From Taxawa tesnikishii (nom. ined.) (taxonomy: Eukaryota > Ascomycota > Dothideomycetes > Dothideales): a stretch of DNA of 64,000 nt. The notes below the pieces were generated by a model. That model saw nothing but the letters and a program-made list of their open reading frames with translations. It was not told the DNA's origin and made no database searches. Numbering within the stretch: position 1 is the first letter of the stretch; each line of letters starts with the position of its first letter. The position numbers and the translations under genes are program-made. The stretch spans positions 1,116,001 through 1,180,000 of the forward strand of contig JAPDRO010000002.1 of the NCBI GenBank assembly GCA_030247885.1. Direction: 5' to 3'. This document shows positions 37,450 through 47,459 of the stretch, piece by piece.

Positions 37450-39282
37450 CTATTCTTTGTCTTCTTCATCCTTTTTCCGAGGCTCAAAGTTGAGCTACGC
37501 CAGTCAGCCGTGTCCGGTGAGACAAAGGCAATCTCCTAGCTTACCTGGTTCCCGTTGTACAGTTCATTCCCTTCCTTCCCCGCATCCCTCCTTTGATCTG
37601 CCAGCGTCCTGACCCTGACTGCAGAAGATGCGGTCTGCGGCCTCTCTTCTGCCATCTTACCGCCCTTCACGTTGCTCGGTTCGATCTCATCTCCAGTGCC
37701 TGCAACATAAGGTCCATCTTCCGCCTGAGGGGCGCCAGGTGCGCCGTAACCAAGGAAGCTCCCCAAGGTATTGACGACATAACCCACGGCACCGAAGACC
37801 ATTCCATGACCCATGTTTACTCTTCTCTGAACCATACCTGTGACGCCACCCGTCTGGTACGCCTCGGTGTATCCTTTCACAGGAACCAGAACCAGGGTCG
37901 CACTAGGCGTAAGACCGAGTGACTGAAGCGTTTCGTTTTCCTCCGAAATCTCAATCGTACGGCTAGGTGCCGGGGTCAGGATTTGCCGGAAACTGTATGG
38001 GATGTCTGTATTGCTCTCCTCGGCAATGTACGTTCTTACGGCGGTGGCCAGCGTGGAGGAGGACGCAAAGCGGCGTCGGAGGGATGTGCCGTCGAAGAGG
38101 CGGATCTGCAAGTTACATGACTTGTGTGCGGAGGGAGGAACGGAGCCTTGAGCTTGTGGCGCGAACTTGTCTAGGGATGCCTGTTTCGAAGGGCCTGCCT
38201 CGGAGGAAGAAGCGCCAGCTTGCGCCTCTGCCTGCGCTTGTAGGCGCCTTTGTTGTTCACGCTCGCGCCGTGCAGCTTTGTCGCTCTCGATGGTTTTAGG
38301 ATACGCTCGCGCTCGAGGCGGGCTTCTTTCTGCCTGTTTCGCTGCTCTTCTATCCAGCTTGGCCGTGCCTGAGGCGCTGAGCTCGACTCGGCCGTCTCTT
38401 TGTCTGCCGCTTCCCGCCGCGCTTTTGCAACAGCTCTCCGTGCTTCCTTCTCCGCTTGTTCTCGCTTTTGACGATCGGCTTCCAACCGCGTCGCTCGTTC
38501 GGATAGCATCTCTTGCACAGATGTGTCTGGTGGAGGAGCCGCTGCTGCGGGCGGTGCTGTTCCTGCTTCTGGTTGTGCTGGTTGCGAAGGGGTGACGGTG
38601 GACTCTGAAGGCTGGGCCTGTGACGCTCCGGGAACGCTTTCTGGGGGTACTGAAGGAGGACTCCCTGGTGATGCTTCGGTTGTGCCTTGCGTAGTCGACG
38701 TGGCTTCTGAGAACCCGGCGCAGGATGATACCCGCCGCACAAACTCCTCCTCGGAAACTCCACCCGTGATATCCTCGAGTACAACTCCGTTCCTGCAGCA
38801 CCCGTTGTCAGTCGCCAGCGCTCACGTTATGTCGTTGAAGGCAAGATTGCGACCGTACTTGATCACCACTAGCTTGGGTATTTCATTGAGGGAGCAAAAT
38901 GCGGAGAGGAAACCAGCTTCCTGAGATGAAGCGTTGATGCGAAGGATGACTGCTTTCTCCGCGAGCAGGTCTCCAAGAGTGGCCTGCAGTGAGTGGGTTA
39001 GTGCCATGGATTGGCTTTCGGAGGCTCTGCCTTTGCATGATTGTAGGGAATCGTACGTCACTCTCATTACGCTGTTCACCCTTCAGAGGCTGGGACAGCC
39101 ACTCCTCCTCCCATACTCGGCTCCAGTGGTCATCATCTGCTCCAGTGTCAGTCACTATAGACAGCTAGCAGTTAATGCCATGGGGCTCTGCGTCGGGTAC
39201 CTTGACGGACGAAGCAGGCGACGAGCTTCTGTTCCTGAATTGCTTTGGAGATGCCTGTCTGTAGATCACCTTCGAAGAACAT
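37450..39282 (-). CDS. UBX-domain protein with N-terminal thioredoxin-like region (UBXN4-like)
   Basis: Six pieces run 39282 to 37450. The N-terminus is MFFEGDLQTGISKAIQEQK, CFVRQ, then EEEWLSQPLK, LLAEKAVILRIN, SQEAGFLSAFCSLNEIP and KLVVIKYGRNLAFND, a UAS/thioredoxin-like fold. A Ser/Pro/Thr linker and a Glu/Arg coiled coil (RLEADRQKREQAEKEARRAV) lead to the UBX domain: IRLFDGTSLRRRFASSS, YSFRQILTPAPSRTIEI, ETLQSLGLTPSATLVLVP. A hydrophobic stretch GMVFGAVGYVVNTLGSFLG may touch membranes, and the end is LNFEPRKKDEEDKE. UBX proteins are Cdc48/p97 adaptors; UBXN4 acts in ER-associated degradation. One slip lies in the T4 run 38294-38297. The exon 2/3 junction near 39080 is uncertain by one base, and the third intron is only 33 nt (38793-38825). 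Confidence 0.78.
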
Positions 39283-39703
39283 GTTGTCTTTGCAGCGTAT
39301 CACAGATTGTGATATGGTGCCTTTGCAGTGTGTCGCAGTGTGTCGCAGTAAAGACATGTGATGATGTCCCTGTGCCCAAAGGAGTCTAGACCATATCACT
39401 ATGTGTATCACGGATCATCCTCTATCCTCCCCACATTATAACTACAGACAGATAACAGGTCCCTGCGTCGCATCGATCTGCACTTTCCATTCCGAGTCAA
39501 GTGACCAAACCGACGGGTACGTGTCGAAACGCTTGATCACCGTCTCTATTCTGCTCTTGACAGGAAGTAGGTATATGCACTTGTCTGGATCAAGATTTGT
39601 CAAAAGACTATGTGCCGGGCTGTGTTGTGCTGATTCTACAGCTGCCATGCCATTGCTAGCGAGACCCTACGTGCGGTGACATTCTCAACTCGGCCCAAAG
39701 ACG
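39283..39703. other. Shared upstream region of UBX and carrier genes
   Basis: About 420 bases between two divergent starts. It contains a short GTGTCGCA repeat near 39330-39350. No gene. Confidence 0.4.
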
Positions 39704-41031
39704 ATGACCACAGTCTTGAACGGAGACACCATCGCAAGAAGGACACACGCTGCAGCAGTACCGGACAAAAGCGCGCCCGAGAAACGGCAGAACGATGCCA
39801 CGACCGGAGCAGGAGCGGCTGGTATGCGAGCCCTGACCGCTCGTCTTTTCGCCTTCTACTTCCGAACCCCTATCAAAGCGTTTTTCCGTACGCGTGTAGA
39901 GTAAGCTACGAATCCATGATAGATCTTCTCGTTGTCTCTGACCAAGTGTGCTAGCTACCTGGTATGTAGACCTACTGCAAAGCGAGGACGATTCACTAAA
40001 AATCCCCGAAGGGATATGCACGAGCAATCAACCCCGAATCCAGGCCAATGAGGCCTGGTCCTGGCACCTCACCACTCCCGGCATTTTAGCCCATGCTGTC
40101 AAGACCTATGGTTGGTCCTTTATTCCCAATCACGTAGTCCCCCGCTGCTGGCGAATGTGACGGTGGGCGCTGTCCTCTACGCCACGTATCTGCAAACCCT
40201 CGGACTCCTCTACGAGCCTTCCTCGCGAGCTGCAAAGCGAGTCTACCCGCCTGCCCCTCTCTCCGCCACTTTCAACGCCGGGTTCATCGCTGGTGGATTG
40301 CAAAGCTTGATCGCCGCTCCGCTAGACGCCTTGCACATCCGTTTCCAGTCCAAGGATCTACAGCAAGGACGCTATCGCACAATGTGGCACTACGCATCGC
40401 AGCAGGCGCAGACGCTGGGTCCGCGAGGCATCTTCGCGGGCTGGGGACTGTCATTTACTAAAGATGCCTTCGGGTACGGCGTCTTCTTCGCCGGGTTCGA
40501 ATTCGTCAAATCCCAGTGTTTTTACGAGTACGTGAGCTATTGGTATGGGAGGTTTGGAAAACTCTCAGGGTTCCATCGACACCAGATCGAGTTGCAGCAG
40601 GCGAGCGAGGTGTACAATCGCCCAGTGATTAAGCCGCATTATCTGATGGAGCCTAGCTTCATACTGTTGGCCGGTTTGACAGCCAGCGTCCTTCAACAGA
40701 CTATCTACCACCCCTGACCCAGATCCAAGAGATCCATTACGGACGGGTAATGGCCCTGGACGCGGCGTTGAAGAAACGGCCGAGCAAAGCGGAGACGATG
40801 CGCTTGTATATGCAGGCGTACAGGAAGACGTTCAAGCTGTGTGCAGCACAAGTCCGTCGTGCAGGGAGTTGGAGAGGCTGGCTGTATCAAGACTTTTGGA
40901 CGAGCACGCTGAGACAGGCACCAAGCACCAGCGCTGGCTTGATCGTGTTTGAGGTTTTTAGACGCAAGTATGGGCTAGGAGAGGACGAGGTCAGGATTGA
41001 GAAGGATGGGTATGATATCCTGCTGCCATAG
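39704..41031 (+). CDS. Mitochondrial-carrier-type membrane protein, three frame slips
   Basis: Starts MTTVLNGDTIARRTH at 39704; exon 1 ends at 39900. The conserved frame runs MRALTARLFAFYFRTPIKAF, FRTRVDYLGYARAIN, IQANEAWSWHLTTPGILA and YGWSFIPNHVVPPLLANV. It then gives AGFIAGGLQSLIAAPLDALH and GPRGIFAGWGLSFTKDAFGYG, ending EIHYGRVMALDAALKK and EVFRRKYGLGEDEVRIE. The AGFIAGGLQSLIAAPLDALHIR and GIFAGWG parts are carrier-repeat-like (P-x-D/E-x-x-K/R and G-x-x-x-G helices). Fungal relatives are annotated as mitochondrial carrier proteins; the substrate is unknown. Slips at 40032-40035, 40139-40143 and 40711-40714 each need one C. A 7-nt exon (39955-39961) is needed to keep the conserved RVDYLGYARAIN. 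Alternative: a broken gene, but conservation on both sides argues for error. Confidence 0.7.
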
Positions 41032-41366
41032 CGACCGATGCTGGACGCTGTTGAAAATGTGTATACACTGCCCTCCTCACCATTCAAGGGGTATACCAGA
41101 CCCTGCCAAGCTTCGATGCGCCTTCCAAACCTTGTTCGACAACCAGTGCGGAGAAGCCCAGCCGGCAAAGACTTCGGGCGCATACATCCATGCAAGAGCT
41201 GCAGAAACCCCGCGTTGATGCGCGCAAAGTGCGGAAGCCATGGTAGGTCTGAAATATATATTTCAGGTTACATCACGCTGCGGCAAGTACTCTGCTCGTT
41301 TCCTGATACATCCTTGCTGCAGAAACAGTTGACACCACGTCTCCCATCTCACTCACGTTGCGAGCC
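41032..41366. other. Short intergenic stretch
   Basis: About 335 bases upstream of the DUF3237 gene; nothing recognised. Confidence 0.4.
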
Positions 41367-42114
41367 ATGAAGCTTCGTTCGGCCATCATCACACCCCTTT
41401 TCTTTCTCCTCGCCTCCTCTGCAAGCTCTGCCCACTATTCCACTACCCCATCAGTCCCCGCCGCTCCCAGCCTCAGCTTCCTCTACACCCTCTACTGCTG
41501 GTGCGAAACAAACATCTACTCCACGCAAGGTCCACGCGGAATCCGGACCACGATTCCGATCGTGGGCGGCAACTTCACCGGCCCAAGACTGGCTGGCAGG
41601 GTCCTGGACGTAGGCGCCGACTGGGGCCTCACGGACGTGCAGACCGGGATCTTCTCTGCTGATACCAGATACAATCTGCAGACGTACGACGGGGCGAACG
41701 TGTTTGTGCAGACGAGTGGACCCGCTCAGGCCAGTGGGGGACTGCATCTGCGGTTGATCTTTGAGACTGGGGTTGGTTTTCTCTTCGTATTGCGTTCCCT
41801 TTGAGCGTTCTCTTCGAAATGAGGGTGGTGAGCGCGCTCAATACAATGCTGACACGGTGAGATATAGGACAAGAATTACTACTGGCTGAACAACGTGATT
41901 GCAGTTGGAATATTGCAGGGAGTAGAAGGCTTCGCTAACGCGACGCATTTCTTGCTGAAGATTGATGCCTGGCATGTAAGCTCTCCCGCATGTTGCTCGT
42001 CTTGTTCAATCCTGAAGTTGGCGGGCGGTGACACTGGCTCGCGCTTAGATGACCTCTGACTACAACTCGACGACGTTTATCAATGGAACGACATATCCGC
42101 CGGGCTCGAACTAG
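41367..42114 (+). CDS. Secreted DUF3237-family protein
   Basis: Three exons (41367-41771, 41868-41975, 42049-42114) encode 192 residues without a slip. The first 22 residues (MKLRSAIITPLFFLLASSAS) are a classical signal peptide, with cleavage likely after SSA. The rest matches DUF3237: CETNIYSTQGPRGIRTTIPI, VGGNFTGPRLAGRVLDVGAD, FVQTSGPAQASGGLHLRLIF, YYWLNNVIAVGILQGVE. The family has a calycin-like beta-barrel in solved structures, and no enzymatic role is established. Potential N-glycosylation sites (NFT, NAT, NST, NGT) fit secretion. The first donor GTTGGT is less usual, but the phase and conserved sequence support it. Confidence 0.83.
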
Positions 42115-43035
42115 CTTGTAGAAGTGGAGTTTGAGGACGACAGTGGCGGACCTTGCGCCCGAACTCGCGGGAAAGCAGATGGGGAATCGCGCAGGTCGAG
42201 TAAACCTGAGGCTGAACGCTTTATGGTGCTTGGATTTGCATGGAAATGTCTCATCATACGTGTTACTGCCCTGTCGGCCCTTGAGATCTCGGCTGCAGGG
42301 TGGCGACGCCGTAAGCTACGGTCAGCGCAGGTGTCCCTGACTGCAAGACATTGTTGAGTCTAAGGGCGGCGCCGGCGGGTGTTTATGATACGGCAAACTG
42401 GACCAGGTTTTTATCTCATTACTGAGGTATGGTTGTACAGTATGGCATCAAGTATCTGAACGGCGTAGTTATTCGGATCTTCGTGTGTGGAGCGAAGGCT
42501 CAAGAGGCATGGCGCAACGGCAGGAGTTTTGGAAACGGCAGGTTTCGTAGCCACCACGCACGTAGGAATCGAAATCGATCGCGGGCGTCCAGCTTCGGTC
42601 CCGAGATGCTATTGATCGATCATAGGGACGCGCTTGAAGCGACCGCTGTTGCCGGAAAAAGGATTCTCCCCAGGCCGCTGGCTGTAGGGTTACGTCTTTC
42701 TCGAAACCTGCCTTTGCTTCCGTCAACTTCGTATGCATCACTGCGCATACGATACGATGTCTAGCGGGCGAGACAGATCCCCGACATACAACGTAGGCTG
42801 CACAGATCTGCAACTACCTACCGTGCGCATTTTCATTGGTCTTGAGCACGCCTGAGCAGTTGATCGCGGCTTCTCGGGACCGAGCTCGGGACCGAAACTA
42901 TAACTTGGACGTGTAGTAAGTAGTCTATAAAAGCTGCTATGGACAATCGTACCGCTGTTTTATTGTTCATCCTTCCCGAGCAAACCATTTCTTCCTCATC
43001 CCTCCGTTCTATCTGCTTCAATTGTCGATCCAATC
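42115..43035. other. 0.9-kb intergenic region
   Basis: No supported gene. Short overlapping frames only. A CT-rich tract (42960-43015) precedes the monooxygenase start. Confidence 0.45.
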
Positions 43036-44427
43036 ATGGCCCCTCTCTCCATTCTCATCGTCGGCTGCGGCGTCGCTGGCCCCACCCTTGCATCCTTTCT
43101 ACTTTCTACTTCCGAGCCTGTTGGCGAGAAGCCGCATATCACTGTTTTGGAACGGTCCTCTTCGTTGCGTGCGCAGGGACAGAACGTCGACATCCGCGGC
43201 GCAGGCGTCACCATCATCCGCAAACTGGGGCTCGAGAGCGTAATCCGGGCCTCCGTCACGGGCGAGGAGGGCGTACGCTTCGTCGATGAGAACAACGTCA
43301 CGTGGGGTATGTTCGCCGCCGACAAGTCGGGGAAGATTCAGACAGGCACGAGCGACATCGAGATCTTGAGGGGAGGTTGGCAGAGATTTGCTTTGGGAGA
43401 AGCAGAGACGTAAGCGAGAAGATAGAGAGAGATGGAGGGAAGGGGATCGAGTACGTCTTTGGAGATTGGGTTGAGGAGTTGGAGCAGGATGGCAGCAAGG
43501 TGAATGTGCGATTTGCGAAGAGTGGCGAGCGGCGCAGCTTCGATCTGGTAGTTGGCGCGGACGGATTGTTGAGTCGGACGCGGAGGATGGTCTGGGGAGA
43601 GGAGAGCGAGGAGGACAGGGTGAAGTGGTTGGGTATGTATGGGGGCTTCTTCAGTTGCCCAAAAGGGGAGACGGACAGTCTGTGGAGGCGCTGGTTCAGA
43701 GCTCCCGGCAGGAAGGGAATAATGGTGAGGCCGAGCGACCGAAAGGACAGGACGACCGTTTTCATGCTCGTTATCAACGACGAGGATAAGAGATTAAGGG
43801 ACGTGGCTCTCAAAGGACACAAGGCGGTCGAAGCGCAGAAGGCGTTGCTGGAGGAACATTTCCGGGATATGGGCTGGGAGTGCGGAAGGATTGTCAAAGA
43901 AATGAAGGCCGCGGAAGACTTCTACTACAGCCCCGTGGCACAGATCAAGATGGACAAGTGGAGCAAGGGGAGGGTAGTGCTCCTCGGCGATGCCGGGTGG
44001 GTAACGTCAGACTATATTGGCAGCTCGAACTGGTAGCTAACTAGTGTTAAGATACTGTGCATCTCCTGTCTCGGGCATGGGCACGACGCTTGCCTTCACC
44101 GGAGCTTACAACCTGGCCGGCGCCCTTGCGCGTCATCCCGACGACTACACGGCTGCTTTCGCAGAATACGAGAAGCAGATGCGACCCATCGCAGACCGTG
44201 CGCAGAAACTGGCTCTGGGAGGGCGGGGACCTAAAGCTCTTCATCCGGAAACCGCCTGGGGAATTTTGGTGATGCAAACCATCATTTTCATCATCTCTTG
44301 GTCTGGCCTGGCAAATCTGATATTCATGCTGGCGGGTCCGCCGGCAAATTCTGTGCCGGTAGAGGATTATGGTTTCAAGGATCTGCCAGAATGGCATGAG
44401 CAGAACAACTCGATCGCGCGTAGTTAG
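43036..44427 (+). CDS. FAD-dependent monooxygenase, TetX/PHBH-like
   Basis: Exons 43036-43996 and 44052-44427 (55-nt intron, donor GTGGGT) give about 445 residues. The N-terminal dinucleotide-binding motif is ILIVGCGVAGPTLASFLL, followed by ITVLERSSSLRAQGQNVDI with the glutamate that binds the ribose. The second FAD motif is VVLLGDAGYCASPVSGMGTT (the GD-P loop), generated exactly across the intron. Between these lie FDLVVGADGLLSRTRR and FYYSPVAQIKMDKW. The C-terminal end has a hydrophobic segment ILVMQTIIFIISWSGLANLIF, possibly a membrane anchor. In the family these enzymes hydroxylate aromatic or polyketide substrates using NAD(P)H; the substrate here is unknown. No biosynthetic-cluster genes adjoin. 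One slip in the G4 run 43370-43373 separates EILRG from RLAEICFGR. Confidence 0.85.
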
Positions 44428-44641
44428 AATGTTGGGAAGCTTCTCTGGACGCTTGAGTATATCTATACCTAGGCCCGTTTCGAGCATTTGTGGCTTTGTC
44501 ACATGCCTCAAAACCACAACAGCGTTGGTAATTATCGAGTTGGAACATACGGGTACAGTGAAGAAGTCGTTTTGGTGCATGATAGATTCGTGTCGAAGCA
44601 GATGCGTAACTCGCAACCATCAAAGACCATTTGCGTCTGGA

Positions 44642-47132
44642 TTAGACATACTCCCTATCTACGTAGCTCTCAATCATGCCCTGCGCATTCGCCTCGTACT
44701 CCTTCAGCACGACTTTGTCACCCTGAAGTATTGTATTGGCTTGGACAAAGACCTTCCTTGGTTGTGCTCTTCTCAGGACCTCGGGTCTGACCTTCGTCGC
44801 GAACCACTTATCCACATTAGTGATGCCTTCATACAACTTCTTTCCTTGCTCCAGGTCCGCGGTTGCCTTGTATACCTGCAACTTCTGCAAGAATTCAGCG
44901 ACGGCAGGACGACCATGACTAACGATCTTAGTGCGGTCTATCTTGATTGAGAGATCGGAGAGGTCGTCGGAGGTATAGTCGAGTTTGCAGAACTCTGGTC
45001 CGGCTGAGAGAAAAACTTTGAGAATAGCGTGTCGTGCTTGCCTGGAACAACCAAAGTGGTCAGTGTATAACGCTGAGTATAAAGGACAGCGAAGAAACTG
45101 ACATGTGGGCTTGACCCCATTTTCGGCTCGCAGGGTCCCAGAACTGCAATGCAGCGACGCCTGCGCGGGCCATGGAAAGGTACGCAGCGTACAACACGTC
45201 TCCGGCCTCGCTATCGATGTCTTCTTTGCCATCGCCGAACCCGAAGATCGAGAGGATGCTGAAATCGCATGAGAGCACCATGGCTACACACTCAGCACGG
45301 CACTCTTCGTAGCTAGGCCCAAGGCCGCCGAACACAGTCCCCCATGTCTCGCCCGGCTTGTACCATGTACTAATGGGCTTGTTATCTACAGGGCTAATGG
45401 GCGGGTTGTCGTGATCGAAGTTGTATTTGCCGGGCTCGGTCTCCTGGAGTAACTTTCCGCATCCGTGGCCCAGGAGTTCATGCAGGCCAACTTGTACTTC
45501 GAAGGCCGCGTCGCTGTATTTCTGGTACAGCTTCATATCTTCGTCTCGGATGAACGGCACTTTCTCGTTGGGAGGTTTTGCGCTCAGCACATTGCCCAGA
45601 CTGACATTCTTAAACCCCTCTGTCTGCCGAATATCGTCGTAGTTAGGGATATTGATACCGGCGGGGATGCCGCTTCCAGCAAAGGTCAACACTTCAAGAC
45701 TAGTAAAGTCTGGGCTGAGAAATTTGTCCTTCTCGAAAGCGGCTGGCCAAGGCAGTTTAGGGATCTGTTCCGGTGCTGAGGATACGAGCTTGCCGAAGGC
45801 ACGAGTACGCTCTTTGTTAACCATCGCCGCAAAACCTTCCCATTCACCTCGGATACCATGCGGGTCGCGATAGGTTTCAATGAAGCCGATGTTGCACTCG
45901 ACAGCGGGGCCTTGGTCCCTGATCCAGAACCGTTGGGAGTCTTTGTGCGCTTCCATAGAGCCGCTGTTGAAGGACTTTACATACTCTGTGGGAGTTTAGT
46001 TGTCTGTTCAGAGAGAGACTTTGACGGTACTCCTCTGGGTAACTCACCGCTTTGCATGGCCTTCTCATTATCGTTGGCGGCGTACTTCTCCGCCTCTTTA
46101 AGGGCGATGGCGATCTTATCCATCTCAACCTTATGATCTCCGTAGACAAGACGCAATTTCTTGCCCTTCAGTGGGCCTTCTAGAGTCCACTCTGTCTTCT
46201 CTGTGTCATGCTCAGATGGGTTGCTGGTAGCAGAAGCGACAAGGACATCGAAATCGCCACTCTTGAGCTTCTGCAGACGTGTGTTCTCCGGCAGCAGCTT
46301 CTGCTCCTTCAGAAATTCCGAGACATAATCAATCTCCTCCTGAGTGATGTCCGGCGAGTCCGGGTAGTAAGTGGACAGATGTCCAGCAGAGGGATAGCCT
46401 AGATGCATGAGGCCAGGCGTCTTCGTCTCATAGAACGCATTCTTGCACTTTTCATAATGCTTCGACGCGGCTGCTGAGGTCTGAGCTATCGCACCGAGCG
46501 CCTGTGAAGAGAGACGTGGGATGAACTTGGCGTCTCCGAAAGACTTGTAGTTACCCGCGTTTCCGAGAAATTGCGCCGCGTAGTTCAGGTAGTGCTCGAG
46601 ATCTTCATCGCTGATACCAGCGCTAGACTTGATTTTACTGTAGTCTCCTGTAAAACGATCAGTACATGTTCTCGGCTCGCTACTTCGTCACATATCCAAC
46701 ACGCTGCTAGGCTCCATGGGGCCGCCCTGGCGATTTTGTTCTACACCAGCGCCGCCCCTCATGATATTCCTGCCGCATCTGACGAACTAAAGCCTTCCAA
46801 CAACTAGTAGAGAGTCCGACTCTGCACGATTCGAAAGGGACAACAGACCACAACTCACCTCCACAGCCGCGATGCAGCTCAGTAATGAAGTCATAGATAG
46901 CCTCAGACTCCGGACTGACCTGTCTCAACACGACCCTTGTACCCGCGAAACACGCCTGACTGATGTAGTGTGCGTATTTCTGTTCGCGGTCACTCAGTGC
47001 CTCGAAGTGTGGCGCGATCTTCAGCGGAACGACAGTTGGCGGATTGTCTGAGTTGGCAAGTCAGTCATTCAGAACTCTTCGAGCTCTCTATTACTGACCA
47101 GCGAGGTACTGTGATCTGGTTTGGGCGTCCAT
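44642..47132 (-). CDS. dpp3: Dipeptidyl peptidase III (M49 metallopeptidase), EC 3.4.14.4
   Basis: Five exons (47099-47132, 46859-47047, 46048-46647, 45103-45985, 44642-45041) encode 701 residues with no slip. It is a cytosolic zinc exopeptidase that removes dipeptides from the N-termini of short peptides. The zinc motif HELLGH is at about residue 443, in FEVQVGLHELLGHGCGKLL. The second metal motif EECRAEC is about 62 residues later, the spacing of the family. HELLGH and the glutamate of EECRAE are intact. N-terminal parts LKIAPHFEALSDREQKYAHY and SGDFDVLVASATS also match. The 211-nt second intron (46648-46858) is much longer than the other three (51-62 nt). The start MDAQTRSQYLA is normal for fungal DPP III. 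Confidence 0.95.
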
Positions 47133-47459
47133 GTTTCGAAACGTAAGGTTGGATAGGAAAAGTAATCGAGGAGTTGTACGGAGAGAAGAAGTTTCTACGA
47201 GTATGTCTAAGTGTTTGAGTCAATAGAGGGGTTGTTTGTTATACGAAGAATGCAGGGTCTCTTGTAGCGGGGTGAGATCTACGGAGGCCTATAATTAGTT
47301 CGACGACATCATGCGGTGGTCCATAGTTGCTTTGGAGGCTTAAATACCTAATCATCAGGAGTTAAGCAGATTACGGATCTGTATCTATACACACTGTTTA
47401 TGGTCAGACGTGACAACGCTGATAATGCCTTGCGCTTGCCGCCGAGCAGCGTCTACTGC
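47133..47459. other. Short intergenic stretch
   Basis: About 330 bases between the dpp3 start and the dis3 stop; nothing recognised. Confidence 0.4.

Noticed and set aside
43036-44427. Secondary-metabolite cluster around the FAD monooxygenase
   Set aside because: Neighbours are DUF3237 and dpp3; no synthase, transferase or pathway regulator adjoins.
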